Part shown: piece after piece, positions 1 to 9,013 of the stretch
How the letters are laid out: every line of letters starts with the position of its first letter
How positions within the stretch are numbered: the stretch's first letter is position 1
NCBI GenBank assembly: GCA_964502525.1
Contig: CAZCXH010000013.1
Span: forward strand, 1-52,852
Reading direction: 5' to 3'
DNA from: DATLYB01 sp964502525
GTDB taxonomy: Bacteria > Bacteroidota > Bacteroidia > Chitinophagales > CAIOSU01
DNA: 52,852 nucleotides
Made by a program: the position numbers and the translations under genes
Notes under the pieces: model-generated
Databases searched by the model: none
The model's input: only the letters and a program-made list of their open reading frames with translations
Told to the model about the DNA's origin: nothing

Positions 1-64
1 TTTGTTCTGCCGGTATAGACATCTGAAATCATTATTCATTAACAATCAAAAAAAATCAAACATC

Positions 65-421
65 ATGAAAGCAACTATCATTATTATCGGAGGCATAGTT
101 CTCAGTTCGGGTATCTTCTTCGGTTTCAAATTGTCAAAGCCCAGCCAGGCGGAATTCAGAGTTCAATACACTGTTGAATGTTCCGCTTGCGACATCGCCT
201 ACCGTGATGAAGAGGGCAGGTCAATAAGGAAAGAAGGCATAAAGGGTAATTGGGATTATGCATACACCGGCAAGGCTGGGCATTATGCCTTTATCTCCGC
301 TCTGGCGCATGAGAACGACAGTCCGGCATCGGTAAAAATCAGCATTGACGGCAAGGTGAAGGATGCCGATTCCAGCGAGAGCAAGCTCGCTGCGGCCAAC
401 GCGGCTCAAATCCTGAATTAA
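65..421 (+). CDS. Small single-pass membrane protein, MmpS-like fold possible
   Basis: The 118-residue protein has an N-terminal hydrophobic segment (about residues 4-20, rich in I, V, G and F) followed by a short extracytoplasmic domain with two cysteines in CSAC. The pattern after the membrane segment (VQYTVEC, then a polar strand YRDEEG, then GNWDYAYTGKAG, then ISALAHEND) resembles the small beta domain of MmpS-like and related Bacteroidota proteins of unknown role. That resemblance is from memory and not tested. The frame is open upstream, but the ATG at 65, before a clear signal/anchor segment, is the natural start; an earlier in-frame start would add a charged leader. Function unknown. 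It shares its orientation with the next small gene 42 bases downstream. Confidence 0.6.
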   Translation: MKATIIIIGGIVLSSGIFFGFKLSKPSQAEFRVQYTVECSACDIAYRDEEGRSIRKEGIKGNWDYAYTGKAGHYAFISALAHENDSPASVKISIDGKVKDADSSESKLAAANAAQILN

Positions 422-463
422 CCGGATGGCTTCAATTTTTAACCATAAAAAAGTCTCAGAAAA

Positions 464-706
464 ATGAAAACAACTATCAGCATCAGTCCCGCCCGGATGA
501 AATCCCGGGTTGGTGCAAAAGCCGCAAACTGGAAAACCTACATCTTTTTGCTGGGCTTGTTCTTAGCCACGATGTCGTCATGTTCTCAGGAATATCATCC
601 GGTGAACCAAAAGAATAAGAATTACAGAGGGCTTACCGGCAGGCACAGGTGCAACGCAGCGATGGCAAAGAACTATTTCAAGCTGCCCAAAACAGACAGG
701 AATTAA
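464..706 (+). CDS. Small putative lipoprotein, unknown function
   Basis: An 80-residue ORF whose middle carries a hydrophobic stretch (about residues 26-38) ending in MSSC, which is lipobox-like, followed by a basic polar tail rich in N and K. If the lipobox is real the mature protein would be only about 42 residues. The N-terminal part before the hydrophobic stretch is long and basic for a lipoprotein signal, so the real start may be the ATG near 497. I recognise no family. It is followed by a hairpin terminator and may share a transcript with the preceding small membrane protein. Confidence 0.45.
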   Translation: MKTTISISPARMKSRVGAKAANWKTYIFLLGLFLATMSSCSQEYHPVNQKNKNYRGLTGRHRCNAAMAKNYFKLPKTDRN

Positions 707-710
707 AATT

Positions 711-737
711 TTAACCCCGCTCTTTTGGCGGGGTTAA
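711..737 (+). terminator. Hairpin terminator between small lipoprotein gene and T9SS gene
   Basis: A perfect 10-bp inverted repeat (TTAACCCCGC at 711-720, its complement at 728-737, loop 721-727) lies five bases after the stop at 706. The T-run that would favour termination is clearer on the opposite strand, so the hairpin may work in both directions or only as a 3-prime end protector. Confidence 0.6.
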
Positions 738-785
738 AGACACCATGAATGGGTAACACTGAAAAAATAGAAAAAACTAATTACC

Positions 786-2282
786 ATGAAAAAGAAGTTG
801 CATTTTCTCCCGGGTAAGCTCGCTGGCTTGATCGTTTGCTGGTTGCTCGTTGCAGCAGCAAATCTGCACGCGCAAAGCCTTGCTCCGCGGGTAATCACCA
901 CTGCCGGTCATGATGTTCTTGCCAATGGCTTCAGGCTGTCATCCACGGTGGGGCAGCCTGTTATTTACACCATTGGCGGCAACGGCTATTTTTTGACCCA
1001 GGGATTCCAGCAGCCCAACCTGGGCGCTCTTGTCATTTCAGGGCAAATCATCACTGCAACAGGCACGCCTGTTCCCGGTGTCACTGTTAGTCTCTCCGGC
1101 TCTTCGGTTCAGTCATTGATAACTGCTCCTGACGGTTTGTATAGTTTCAATGTTCAGCGGGGAAATAGCTGCACTGTTGCTCCATCAAAGAACAATGATG
1201 TTGCCGTCAGCAATGGACTCAGCGTCTTCGACCTCATGCCGGTTCAAAGACATATTTTAGGATTTCCTCTTAGCTCTCCATATCAAATAATTGCAGCAGA
1301 TGTAAATGGAAGCAATTCCGTTACCACTACCGATATTATTCTGATCAGGGCGATGATACTCGGCAACATCGCATCCTTTCCCAACGGCAGGCTGTGGGCT
1401 TTTGTGCGAAGCGATTTCGTTTTCTCTGATCCGATGAACCCTTTCCCGTATGAAAATTTCCGGAGCTACAGCGCCATTGATTCCAGCAGAACAGGGGAGG
1501 ATTTCATCGGCATCAAGCTGGGTGACATTGACAATAGCTGGAATGCGGGTGTTGCGAAAATGGGCACTGCGGGCGAGGTGCAGTTTGTGATGGATGAATA
1601 TAATGTGTTGCCCGGTGGTGAAATTACCGTTCCCGTAAAGGTCAGGGACTTCATCGGCATCGCAGGCTATCAGTTCACCTTGTCATGGGATGCCGGTGTA
1701 TTGACGCTGCTCGAAGCGAATAACAAGTCAATTAATGGTTACTATGGTGAAGAAAGGATCAGCGAGGGCTTGCTCACCACCGTCTGGACTAATGAGTCCG
1801 GTTCTTCCGCTACCATGAGTGATGAAGCGGTTGCATTTGAGCTGAAGTTCAAAGCGGTGGGCGCCTCCGGCTCCTATTCAGGGATAAAGATCGGCTCGGA
1901 GATCACTGCGGGCCAAGCTTACAGCGGCAACCTTGACTTGCTGGGCATCGCATCAACCGATGGCATCGTGAAAGTGGGTGACGTTACATCAGATGAACAT
2001 CTAACATCTAAAATCTATAATCTGTCAGTCTATCCCAACCCCTTCACCAGCTCAACCACCATCCGCTTCCATGCCACCGGTGATGAAGCGGTAAAAATTG
2101 AGATATATGACCTCGCAGGCAGGCAGGTGAAAAACTGGAACGGCAATTATGAGCCGGGCGAGCACCGCATTGAATGGAGAGGCGACAACGAAGGTAACCT
2201 TATGCTGAACAGCGGCATATACCACGTGTATATGACAGCGGGAGATCGCAAGGAAGCAGTGAAAGTGGTGTTGGTGAGGTAA
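786..2282 (+). CDS. T9SS-exported protein with carboxypeptidase-like, dockerin-like and cohesin-like domains
   Basis: 498 residues. A Sec signal peptide spans about 1-30 (hydrophobic core, cleavage after NLHAQ). A beta-sandwich resembling the carboxypeptidase regulatory domain starts near residue 82 (ISGQI..TGTPVPGVTVSLSG). A dockerin-like calcium loop follows (DVNGSNSVTTTD, about 173-184). A cohesin-like domain starts near 262 (VQFVMDEYNVLPGGEITVPV) and continues through GYQFTLSWDAGVL. The last about 80 residues are a type A T9SS sorting domain (SVYPNPFTSSTTIRF, then YDLAGRQV, ending KVVLVR). Known biology: such C-terminal domains send proteins through the type IX system to the cell surface. 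Presence of both cohesin-like and dockerin-like parts in one chain suggests surface adhesion or assembly, but I cannot assign a ligand. Confidence 0.85.
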   Translation: MKKKLHFLPGKLAGLIVCWLLVAAANLHAQSLAPRVITTAGHDVLANGFRLSSTVGQPVIYTIGGNGYFLTQGFQQPNLGALVISGQIITATGTPVPGVTVSLSGSSVQSLITAPDGLYSFNVQRGNSCTVAPSKNNDVAVSNGLSVFDLMPVQRHILGFPLSSPYQIIAADVNGSNSVTTTDIILIRAMILGNIASFPNGRLWAFVRSDFVFSDPMNPFPYENFRSYSAIDSSRTGEDFIGIKLGDIDNSWNAGVAKMGTAGEVQFVMDEYNVLPGGEITVPVKVRDFIGIAGYQFTLSWDAGVLTLLEANNKSINGYYGEERISEGLLTTVWTNESGSSATMSDEAVAFELKFKAVGASGSYSGIKIGSEITAGQAYSGNLDLLGIASTDGIVKVGDVTSDEHLTSKIYNLSVYPNPFTSSTTIRFHATGDEAVKIEIYDLAGRQVKNWNGNYEPGEHRIEWRGDNEGNLMLNSGIYHVYMTAGDRKEAVKVVLVR

Positions 2283-2401
2283 GAAGGAGATTGATCTGAT
2301 ATAATCAGATTCCGTCTTTTAGCGAAACGAATGACCAATTGCCAGTAACTAATTGAGAATGCCGGTTCAAACTTGTGAGTGGACGGGATAAAAGTGAAAA
2401 A

Positions 2402-5400
2402 TCACCTCATCACCATCTTCGATCTTGTTACATCTTCCTTTCCCCGGCAGATTTCAACGTAATAAATGCCTGGAACCGAAACCAGATCAACCGTTTGGCT
2501 GAACCGTCCTGAAATTTGTTTTTCAGGAGATTGGTAAATCGCTTGCCCCAAGGTATTAAAGACTTTTACTGTCAGTGCGCATTCCATTTCGGAGAATCCT
2601 TCAATTATGAATCTGCCATTATTGGGATTAGGATAAATACTTAACTCAAATGATTTTTCAGAAAAGGTTTCTTCTTCCGTCTTAGATGATGAATTGACAA
2701 CTGTGAACGTGACCGTTTCGCTGATTCCGGATGAGCCGGTTCCATTTGCGCCTGAATATGGTTTTCCAACGAGCGTATAAGATCCCGGATTCGGATTCCA
2801 CGCTGAATAATTTCCCACGGGACTGTCGCCATTGATGGCATATGGGGGAGTTGTCTCAGTTTTTACTGTTTTATCATTTACAATAAACTTCACGCTGCCC
2901 ACGGGGCTGTCGCACACGTTCGCACGAATGCTGAATGGACCAATTTCCGCTTTGTTAATGGTCATGCCATTGGTCAACGGACCGATTTCACCGCTGGCGC
3001 CTGCATGCATCAGCGTGAATGAAACCACCTCGTTGTGGACGCACGTTGGAGCGCATGATGAACCATCGCCAAAACAAACTCCGCATTCGTCTTTATCCGA
3101 ATTGGCAACGTGCCCGGTATTTCCGCCCGAACAGATACCGCAATCGTCAAGAGTTGCAGTGCCGTTCAGGTCGCCATTGCAGTCAACGGTTCCCTGCTGA
3201 TTGATTACTGTGAAAGAAACCTGTTCGAAAATGCCAGCCGTGCCGGAGCCATTAGCGCCCGAATAGGGCGTAGCTTTTAAAGCGTATGAGCCGGGGTTCA
3301 CGTTCCAGGCGATGTAGCTTCCTGCAGGACTGTCGCCATTGATGGCATAGGGGAATGAAGTTTCAGTCCTGATGTTGGTGCCGTTCAAATTAAATTTCAC
3401 GCTGCCCACCGGGCTGTCGCATACATTGGCGCGGATGCTGAATGAGCCGATGGAGGCGAGATTAATCGTCATCCCGTTTGTCAGCGGCCCGATTTCTCCG
3501 GCTGTTCCTGTGTGCATCAGCGTGAAAGAAACCACTTCGTTGTGAACGCAGCTTCCTCCGCATGATGAGCCATCGCCAAAGCAAACGCCACAGGCATCTT
3601 TGTCGGAATTTGCAACATGCCCGGTATTTCCTCCCGAACAGATTCCGCAGGCATCAAGTGTGGCCGTGCCATTGGTGACGCCATTGCAATCCACCGGACC
3701 GGAACCGGAGTTGCTTGCGCCCGGAGTGGTTGTTGTAAATGGCACAAACGTATTTCCGCCATTGGGCAAGCGACCTCTTGAAATATTCGCGGTTTGCGGC
3801 CCGAATGAGAGCGAGTCAATTATCCTCGTAGTGGTTCCTGAAACCTGCACCAACCCTAATTGTTCACCGCTGTTGCCGAGTTTAATTCCAGCATGCATCA
3901 CGCCTTGCGTTGTTTCTTCATCTGCCCAAAGCAATAAAAATCCCTTTGCGGGAATGGTAGTGGCGGCAGGATTTGTATTGGGAATCTGGTATTTTGTAAG
4001 CATTGTGAGATTATCCGTAACGTACAGACCTCCGATGTTCACCGGGGTGTTGTTATTGTTATATATCTCAAACCAGTCGTCATGCTGACCGAATTCATCA
4101 ACAATATCGGTTTGGTTGCTGGCGAGAAATTCATTGATGAACAGTCCTGTGATGCCCGGCTCGTTTGACTGCCCCGGTGTTGGCGTTGTGAAGGATTGAA
4201 ATGCCCCCGTTCCGTTTGGAAGTCGTCCTTTGGAAACATCCGTTGTTTGCGCGGTATAGCTATAAGAATCGAGCAGGAGCGTACCGGTTCCGTCAGGCGC
4301 ATAAAACCCGATTTGACCCCCGGTTTTGGTAAGTTTGAAATTGGTGTGCAGCGTTCCTTCTGTGGTTTCCTGGTCAGCCCAGAACAACAAAAAACCATAA
4401 GGGGCGATGGTTGTGGCTGCGGCATTCGTTGCGGGAACCTGCCATTTCTTTGGCGTGTTCAACGCATTGGTTAAATACATTCCGCCCACATTCACCGCCA
4501 CCGGGCTGTTATTAAAAATTTCAATCCAGTCTTCATGTTCGCCTTTTTCATCGGTGATGCCATTATCGTTGTCGGCAGAAAATTCATTTATCTTCAAATT
4601 AAATCCGGCAGTGAAGGTTCCTTCGTGCAATGCGCTCCACTCGTTGCCGTTTTTCACCCGTGCTTTAATGGTCATGGTGCCAGTAATTGCAACGGGGCTT
4701 GAATAAGTCAGAGCGCCTGCCAGTAATGCGCCACCGGACATGCGCGGGTCAGCGCCATTTGTGGTGTAATAAATATCGCCACCACCGTTCGGGTTTGTCA
4801 TGGTAAGCTGAAAGGTAGATGAAACCGTACCGCCCTCGCTGCTGAAGTTTGGCGGATTCAAATTCGGGTAGTAACCCTCCGCTTTCAGTGCATTGATGAA
4901 GCGCGTTACGTTTCCGTTCATCAGCGCGTCAATGCGGTTCACTTCCGGCTGCCAGTCATCGTTCTTGGTGCGCGGATCATTTGCATCCACCGCATCGCCC
5001 CATCGCGCTGATTCCGCCAGTATCGCGTCACTGATAAAATCGTTGATGGTTTCCCACCGTTCCCGGCAGGCAGCATCAGTCAGGGGCCCGCCATTAAAGC
5101 AGTTGCGGTAAACACGGTCGGCAAAAAGCATCATGAAATCTGAATTATCGCGCGCTGCATGCCAGATTTCGGAAATGATGGGACCCCCGCTTTTAGCGCT
5201 TTCAAAAAATGGATTCACCCATGCTCCGTTGTTTGCAGTTCCCTGGTTTGACCATGACCATTCTCCATCCCATGCAAAGTAGAGGAATGGTTGAACAGGC
5301 GAATTCCGGTTGCCGCCATAGTAGTTGTTATTAGGCCAATCCCCCATGCCTTGAATCCATGAAATAATCATGTAGTCTGAGAAAGCGGATACATCCAGAT

Positions 5401-6490
5401 ATTGTTTTAACTCGTTGTAATTAACGGCAGCGGTCATGTCTTTGTCAATCAAATTTCCAATAAGGTAGTTATAGCGTGTCGCGTCCCCTTCGCGGGGACC
5501 ATCGTGGTTTACCGAAAACCAGTCAGCAGTGCTGCCGCCAAGATATTCCGAAGCAAATCCCTCATCGGGGCGCTCAACCGGATTATACAAGCCCCAATAA
5601 ATTCCGTTAATATACAGATGAACGAATGTTCCGTGAGAACCATAGCCATTCACCGCTTGCTGCGATGCGCGATACCATGCATCGCGCGTGTATGTTGAAC
5701 TGCCTCCCAGCCAGTTGCGCGCCCAGCAATCATTGTTTCCGCTGCGCAGCACGATTTTAGTTCCTGAGAAATCGTCAGTTGCCGAGTTTCCGTTGAGCGG
5801 TGCGTATTTGAAAATTTTCGAGATGAATTCCGGATCGTGAAAATCGAGTTTGAGGGAGCGCTTCAACCGCAGATGACTGTGCGCTTCCAGCCCGCAATTG
5901 ATCTGTTCGTTTTGTGACGGGGCGTTTGAATAAAGCAATTCCACCGATGCCGGATGTTCAAGATCGCCAAGCGGGTCATCATACAATTGCCAGAATTGGT
6001 TTTTGTCCATTACGATTGACATGGTGGGAATTGCCTTCAGCGCGCTTTGCATCTGGCTGGGGGACTGGTTGACGATAGCCGGGTCCATTTGATAATCGTG
6101 CACTGCAGTTGCGTTGCCGCTGCCGAGGTCATAGGTGTTATTTGGCCAGCCGGAGATGTTGGCAGGCTGGAGGATTACCTTGCCGGTGAAAATATACGAG
6201 TGCGTAATAACGGGAGTGATCGTGGAGCCTTTGATAGCAATCGCCCTCACTACGGTAGTGGTATTGACGGTTATCGCGCTTGTATAAGTTGTTCCAACGC
6301 TTGAGGATGGCGGAGTGCCGTTGGTGGTGTATTTGATGGTCGCACCGGATAAATCGGTGGTCAGCGTGAGCGTGAAGGTGGACGAGTAAAAGCCTCTTTG
6401 CTTGGAGAAGGTTACGGTTTGAGCCTTAATCTGAAGGGCAATGGCAAAAAAAAGGACGGAAAACAGCAGGGACGCACGATACCGTTTCAT
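2402..6490 (-). CDS. Giant T9SS surface protein: CotH kinase-like, two lamin-tail domains, duplicated Cys-rich module
   Basis: 1362 residues. Signal peptide 1-24. A chitobiase C-terminal-like beta domain (about 26-102) is followed by a CotH-type region (about 105-540) with VELLYSN, LRLKRSLKLDF, a long RSGNNDCW segment and YINGIYWGLYNPVERPD, the hallmark order of CotH proteins in Bacteroidota. A second chitobiase-like domain (about 545-628) precedes two lamin-tail domains starting near 630 (INEFSADND) and 782 (INEFLASNQ). Then comes a 169-residue module repeated twice (from residues 934 and 1103), each with a DCNG..CGIC..CGVC cysteine motif. A T9SS type A sorting domain ends the chain (about 1282-1362, YPNPNNGRF). 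CotH proteins of Bacillus are protein kinases; whether this one is active is not shown. Exposed on the cell surface by inference. Confidence 0.88.
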   Translation of the reverse strand: MKRYRASLLFSVLFFAIALQIKAQTVTFSKQRGFYSSTFTLTLTTDLSGATIKYTTNGTPPSSSVGTTYTSAITVNTTTVVRAIAIKGSTITPVITHSYIFTGKVILQPANISGWPNNTYDLGSGNATAVHDYQMDPAIVNQSPSQMQSALKAIPTMSIVMDKNQFWQLYDDPLGDLEHPASVELLYSNAPSQNEQINCGLEAHSHLRLKRSLKLDFHDPEFISKIFKYAPLNGNSATDDFSGTKIVLRSGNNDCWARNWLGGSSTYTRDAWYRASQQAVNGYGSHGTFVHLYINGIYWGLYNPVERPDEGFASEYLGGSTADWFSVNHDGPREGDATRYNYLIGNLIDKDMTAAVNYNELKQYLDVSAFSDYMIISWIQGMGDWPNNNYYGGNRNSPVQPFLYFAWDGEWSWSNQGTANNGAWVNPFFESAKSGGPIISEIWHAARDNSDFMMLFADRVYRNCFNGGPLTDAACRERWETINDFISDAILAESARWGDAVDANDPRTKNDDWQPEVNRIDALMNGNVTRFINALKAEGYYPNLNPPNFSSEGGTVSSTFQLTMTNPNGGGDIYYTTNGADPRMSGGALLAGALTYSSPVAITGTMTIKARVKNGNEWSALHEGTFTAGFNLKINEFSADNDNGITDEKGEHEDWIEIFNNSPVAVNVGGMYLTNALNTPKKWQVPATNAAATTIAPYGFLLFWADQETTEGTLHTNFKLTKTGGQIGFYAPDGTGTLLLDSYSYTAQTTDVSKGRLPNGTGAFQSFTTPTPGQSNEPGITGLFINEFLASNQTDIVDEFGQHDDWFEIYNNNNTPVNIGGLYVTDNLTMLTKYQIPNTNPAATTIPAKGFLLLWADEETTQGVMHAGIKLGNSGEQLGLVQVSGTTTRIIDSLSFGPQTANISRGRLPNGGNTFVPFTTTTPGASNSGSGPVDCNGVTNGTATLDACGICSGGNTGHVANSDKDACGVCFGDGSSCGGSCVHNEVVSFTLMHTGTAGEIGPLTNGMTINLASIGSFSIRANVCDSPVGSVKFNLNGTNIRTETSFPYAINGDSPAGSYIAWNVNPGSYALKATPYSGANGSGTAGIFEQVSFTVINQQGTVDCNGDLNGTATLDDCGICSGGNTGHVANSDKDECGVCFGDGSSCAPTCVHNEVVSFTLMHAGASGEIGPLTNGMTINKAEIGPFSIRANVCDSPVGSVKFIVNDKTVKTETTPPYAINGDSPVGNYSAWNPNPGSYTLVGKPYSGANGTGSSGISETVTFTVVNSSSKTEEETFSEKSFELSIYPNPNNGRFIIEGFSEMECALTVKVFNTLGQAIYQSPEKQISGRFSQTVDLVSVPGIYYVEICRGKEDVTRSKMVMR
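2678..3691 (-). repeat. Internal tandem duplication of 507 bp inside the CotH-type gene
   Basis: Two copies of a 507-bp unit (DCNG codons at 3691 and 3184) encode nearly the same 169 residues: cysteine-rich linker, then a beta domain with SFSIRANVCDSPVGSVKF and YAINGDSP. Residue identity is very high over most of the unit, so the duplication is recent or kept uniform by conversion. Confidence 0.85.
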
Positions 6491-6618
6491 AGAATTAATC
6501 GGATTACGGGGTTAAGTATTTTGACTGAAACGTCAATGTATTTCAGAATGCCTGATTTGTCAACTCTTAATCTGATAATCCTGGTAAAATCGGAAAAGGT
6601 GTTATTTCAGGTTACTAT

Positions 6619-7134
6619 TTGGTTAAGAATATGCTGAAAGGGCATTCTTTAGGTTCGGCTCATGAGACCCTGAGCAGAAATCACAAGGAAGACCATTGTA
6701 CTTATGGGTGGATATGGGATGTATTTGGCAATAATCCTTGCGGTGAACCTTGCGAAGATTATGCTACATTAGAAATCTCACCAAGCGGTCAATCTGCCTA
6801 TTCAGTTTATTTAGACCAGAATGATATAAACACTTTCAACCTGAGTAACCCTTCATTCAATTGGAATTACCCTCTTAATACATGCACCCTGAGTACCACA
6901 GGCAATTTGGGCTCATCGAATAAATTAATGATGCAGTATTCAGATAATGAATTCGATGAAGATGCGTATTTCAAAGTAGAAATTTTATCCGTTTTTGAAA
7001 GTGGTAGCCGAAATTATAATGAAGCATATTACTATTATGATTCGTGGGTAGATATTGACAAGTACTATAATCAAATAAGCATTGACATGTGCACCCCTCA
7101 TTTTTATTTCGATTTTGTGTATTGTATTCTCTAA
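6619..7134 (+). CDS. Orphan protein, unknown function
   Basis: 171 codons starting MVKNMLKG, although a second ATG at 6631 (MLKG) is equally likely. The chain is rich in N, Y, S and D, has several cysteines (NPCGEPCEDY), and includes strings of aromatic residues (EAYYYYDSW). There is no signal peptide and no membrane segment. Local base composition is more AT-rich than its neighbours, which fits an acquired or decaying gene. I recognise no family. It stands alone between the divergently oriented CotH-type gene and a repeat-rich gap, and could be a C-terminal fragment of a larger secreted protein whose signal-bearing part has been lost. Confidence 0.45.
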   Translation: MVKNMLKGHSLGSAHETLSRNHKEDHCTYGWIWDVFGNNPCGEPCEDYATLEISPSGQSAYSVYLDQNDINTFNLSNPSFNWNYPLNTCTLSTTGNLGSSNKLMMQYSDNEFDEDAYFKVEILSVFESGSRNYNEAYYYYDSWVDIDKYYNQISIDMCTPHFYFDFVYCIL

Positions 7135-7172
7135 TTCATGTAAGTTTAAAGTGAGTCTCCCGCGTGAGGGGA

Positions 7173-7190
7173 ATTTTAGATTTTAGATTT
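7173..7190. repeat. Heptanucleotide repeat, ATTTTAG type
   Basis: Two perfect ATTTTAG units (7173-7179, 7180-7186) and the start of a third. Part of a wider set of 7-nt repeats in this window. It lies in the 326-base gap between the orphan ORF and the mannose-1-phosphate guanylyltransferase gene. Confidence 0.6.
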
Positions 7191-7210
7191 ACGATGTGCT
7201 ATTTTAAAAA

Positions 7211-7267
7211 TTTAAACCACCACCTGCAAAGCAGGTGGATTTAAAATGCAAGCACCCGTAGGGTGCT
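7211..7267. repeat. Two adjacent short hairpins (REP-like)
   Basis: Hairpin 1 has arms CCACCTGC (7220-7227) and GCAGGTGG (7231-7238) with an AAA loop, enclosed by outer TTTAAA arms at 7211-7216 and 7240-7245. Hairpin 2 has arms AGCACCC (7251-7257) and GGGTGCT (7261-7267) with a GTA loop. The pair looks like an interspersed palindromic unit; it could also act as a terminator or transcript stabiliser. Confidence 0.65.
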
Positions 7268-7355
7268 CCCCGCACGAGCCATCGCTTCTGTCAGCGCATG
7301 AAGGAAGCAAGAGCCGTGAACCGACCGCTCGCCCTGCCTTTCTTTGCACGGGAAA

Positions 7356-7408
7356 CGTTTACAGTTTACGATTCATCGTTTCAGTCACAACATCGTAAAC
7401 CGCAAACG
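7356..7408. repeat. Inverted pair of heptad-type repeats (GTTTAC family)
   Basis: A 17-nt arm at 7356-7372 (CGTTTAC AGTTTAC GAT, units of 7) is matched by the reverse complement at 7392-7408 with 15 of 17 positions paired, around a 19-nt loop. It sits about 50 bases before the mannose-1-phosphate guanylyltransferase start. A weak promoter (TTG at 7415-7417, TATCTTG from 7440, spacing 22) follows immediately. Confidence 0.6.
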
Positions 7409-7460
7409 GAAAACTTGTTAACCATCCCTTAAGATTTTCTATCTTGCGCCAGCGATTTGA

Positions 7461-8549
7461 ATGAGCGGTAATAAAGATCACTATGTAGCCATCATGGCGG
7501 GCGGTGTCGGCAGCCGCTTCTGGCCCAAGAGCAGGCTGGCTCTCCCGAAGCAATTCCTGGATATTCTCGGAATCGGAAAGACATTAATCCAGCTAACCTA
7601 TGACCGCTTCGTTCAGATCGTTCCTAAGGAGAACATTTACATTGTCACTCACGAGCATTACACGCAAACGGTAAAGGATCAGCTTCCGGAACTGTCGGAA
7701 AAACAAATTCTCAGCGAGCCAATTCGCAAGAACACCGCTCCCTGCATCGCTTACATCTCATTCAAAATCCGGGAGATTAACCCTTACGCGAGCATGGTGG
7801 TTGCCCCTTCGGACCATCTCGTAATTAAAAATGATGTGTTTGCTGAGGTTATCAAAAAGGGACTGCATTTCGTGGATGAATCGGATTCGCTGGTGACGCT
7901 CGGCATCGTCCCCACGCGCCCTGACACCGGCTACGGTTATATCCAATTCCTTGACAACCACCGAAGCGGTGACATCTACAAAGTGAAGACTTTCACTGAG
8001 AAGCCCAACCTCGAGCTTGCGAAAAGTTTCCTAAAGAGCGGTGACTTCCTTTGGAATTCGGGCATCTTCATTTGGAACGTACGATCCATCCTTGCGGAAT
8101 TCAAAAAGGAACTTCCTGAAATTTATGAAGCGTTTGAAGATGGCAAGGGCAAATACAACACAGACAAGGAGAAACCTTTTATCGCTCACGCTTACACACA
8201 GTGCAAGAATATCTCCATTGATTATGGGATCATGGAAAAAGCCGAGAACGTATTTGTGATACCTGCAGACATCGGATGGTCAGACCTCGGCACGTGGCAA
8301 TCGCTTTTTGACAAATATGACAAGGACCAGCACGGCAATGCAGTAGCAGGCAAAAACGTAATGGTTTTTGACGCAAAGGATAATATGATCATGTCGCCCG
8401 ATGGCAAACTGGTGGTGCTGCAGGGATTGGAAGGCTATTGCGTGATTGACACCGAAGATGCCCTGCTCGTTTGCAGGCGCGATAAGGAGCAGGAGATAAA
8501 GCACATGACCGCTGATGTGAAGAAAGAGAAAGGGGAGAAGTATTTGTGA
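7461..8549 (+). CDS. manC: Mannose-1-phosphate guanylyltransferase
   Basis: 362 residues, matching the short type of the family that lacks the fused mannose-6-phosphate isomerase cupin. It makes GDP-mannose from mannose-1-phosphate and GTP in the cytosol, feeding glycan synthesis. The N-terminal nucleotide-binding signature is present (AGGVGSRFWPKSR, then PKQFLD, about residues 13-33), followed by EPIRKNTAPCIAY and VAPSDHLV, and by the sugar-binding region FTEKPN..A..FL and WNSGIFIWNV. These are all family hallmarks. Start ATG 7461 gives the usual distance to the signature loop. It stands alone; a phosphomannomutase-type enzyme that would supply its substrate lies at 34875 in this window. Confidence 0.93.
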   Translation: MSGNKDHYVAIMAGGVGSRFWPKSRLALPKQFLDILGIGKTLIQLTYDRFVQIVPKENIYIVTHEHYTQTVKDQLPELSEKQILSEPIRKNTAPCIAYISFKIREINPYASMVVAPSDHLVIKNDVFAEVIKKGLHFVDESDSLVTLGIVPTRPDTGYGYIQFLDNHRSGDIYKVKTFTEKPNLELAKSFLKSGDFLWNSGIFIWNVRSILAEFKKELPEIYEAFEDGKGKYNTDKEKPFIAHAYTQCKNISIDYGIMEKAENVFVIPADIGWSDLGTWQSLFDKYDKDQHGNAVAGKNVMVFDAKDNMIMSPDGKLVVLQGLEGYCVIDTEDALLVCRRDKEQEIKHMTADVKKEKGEKYL

Positions 8550-8561
8550 TCAAGTAATTTG

Positions 8562-8653
8562 AGGGCTGAGTCTAAAAATTGCTCTTTTTATCGCCTCACC
8601 CCTTCCCTCTCTAGAAGGAGAGGGAGTAAGTGGTAGAATTTTAGAACTGCCCT
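8562..8653. repeat. Interspersed palindromic repeat, CCCTCTC family, copy 1
   Basis: The core GCCTCACC..CCCTCTC, TAGA, GGAGAGGG is nested inside outer arms: AGGGC..TCTAAAAAT at 8562-8579 and its complement ending at 8653. The left half is nearly the same as the repeat at 25381. The downstream end overlaps the stop of the convergent membrane-protein gene. Confidence 0.7.
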
Positions 8654-8936
8654 AATTCCACTTTTGCCCCGTCAGAATCACCGCCAGCATGAACAAGCTG
8701 AACAGCAGCGCTGGTATGGCGAGGATGGACAGCAGGATTTTCGCCAGCAACAGTTTCCCGATTGATTTCAGCAACAAGCCGCCTCCCAGCACTGCCGCGA
8801 GAGCAAGCAGCAACCCGAACCACATAGTCATGTTGAAGGATGACACGCTGCCATCCTGCAATCCGATAAAGAAATAATACACGGCTATCAACGCCACCAC
8901 CGCATCAATTGCCCATAATATCCAAAATAATGTCAT
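8652..8936 (-). CDS. Small three-helix membrane protein, unknown function
   Basis: 94 residues with three predicted membrane segments (about 5-25, 36-57 and 63-88), separated by a short loop SVSSFN and a GGLLLKSIGK turn, and a short polar tail ending GQKWN. No catalytic or binding motif is visible. Sequences of this type in Bacteroidota are usually left as hypothetical. The stop codon lies in the end of a palindromic repeat. It shares strand with the downstream GMC oxidoreductase gene but is separated from it, being the last gene of that direction. Confidence 0.6.
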   Translation of the reverse strand: MTLFWILWAIDAVVALIAVYYFFIGLQDGSVSSFNMTMWFGLLLALAAVLGGGLLLKSIGKLLLAKILLSILAIPALLFSLFMLAVILTGQKWN

Positions 8937-9013
8937 ATAGTTCGGTTTTAATGCAGGGTGGAAGTTAGTGATAAATTGGATTTTTCAGACTCATTTCCTG
9001 ATTTCGTGTTCCC

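Noticed and set aside
7211..7267. CRISPR repeat
   Set aside because: Only two different hairpins, no regular spacing, no repeated direct units and no cas genes.
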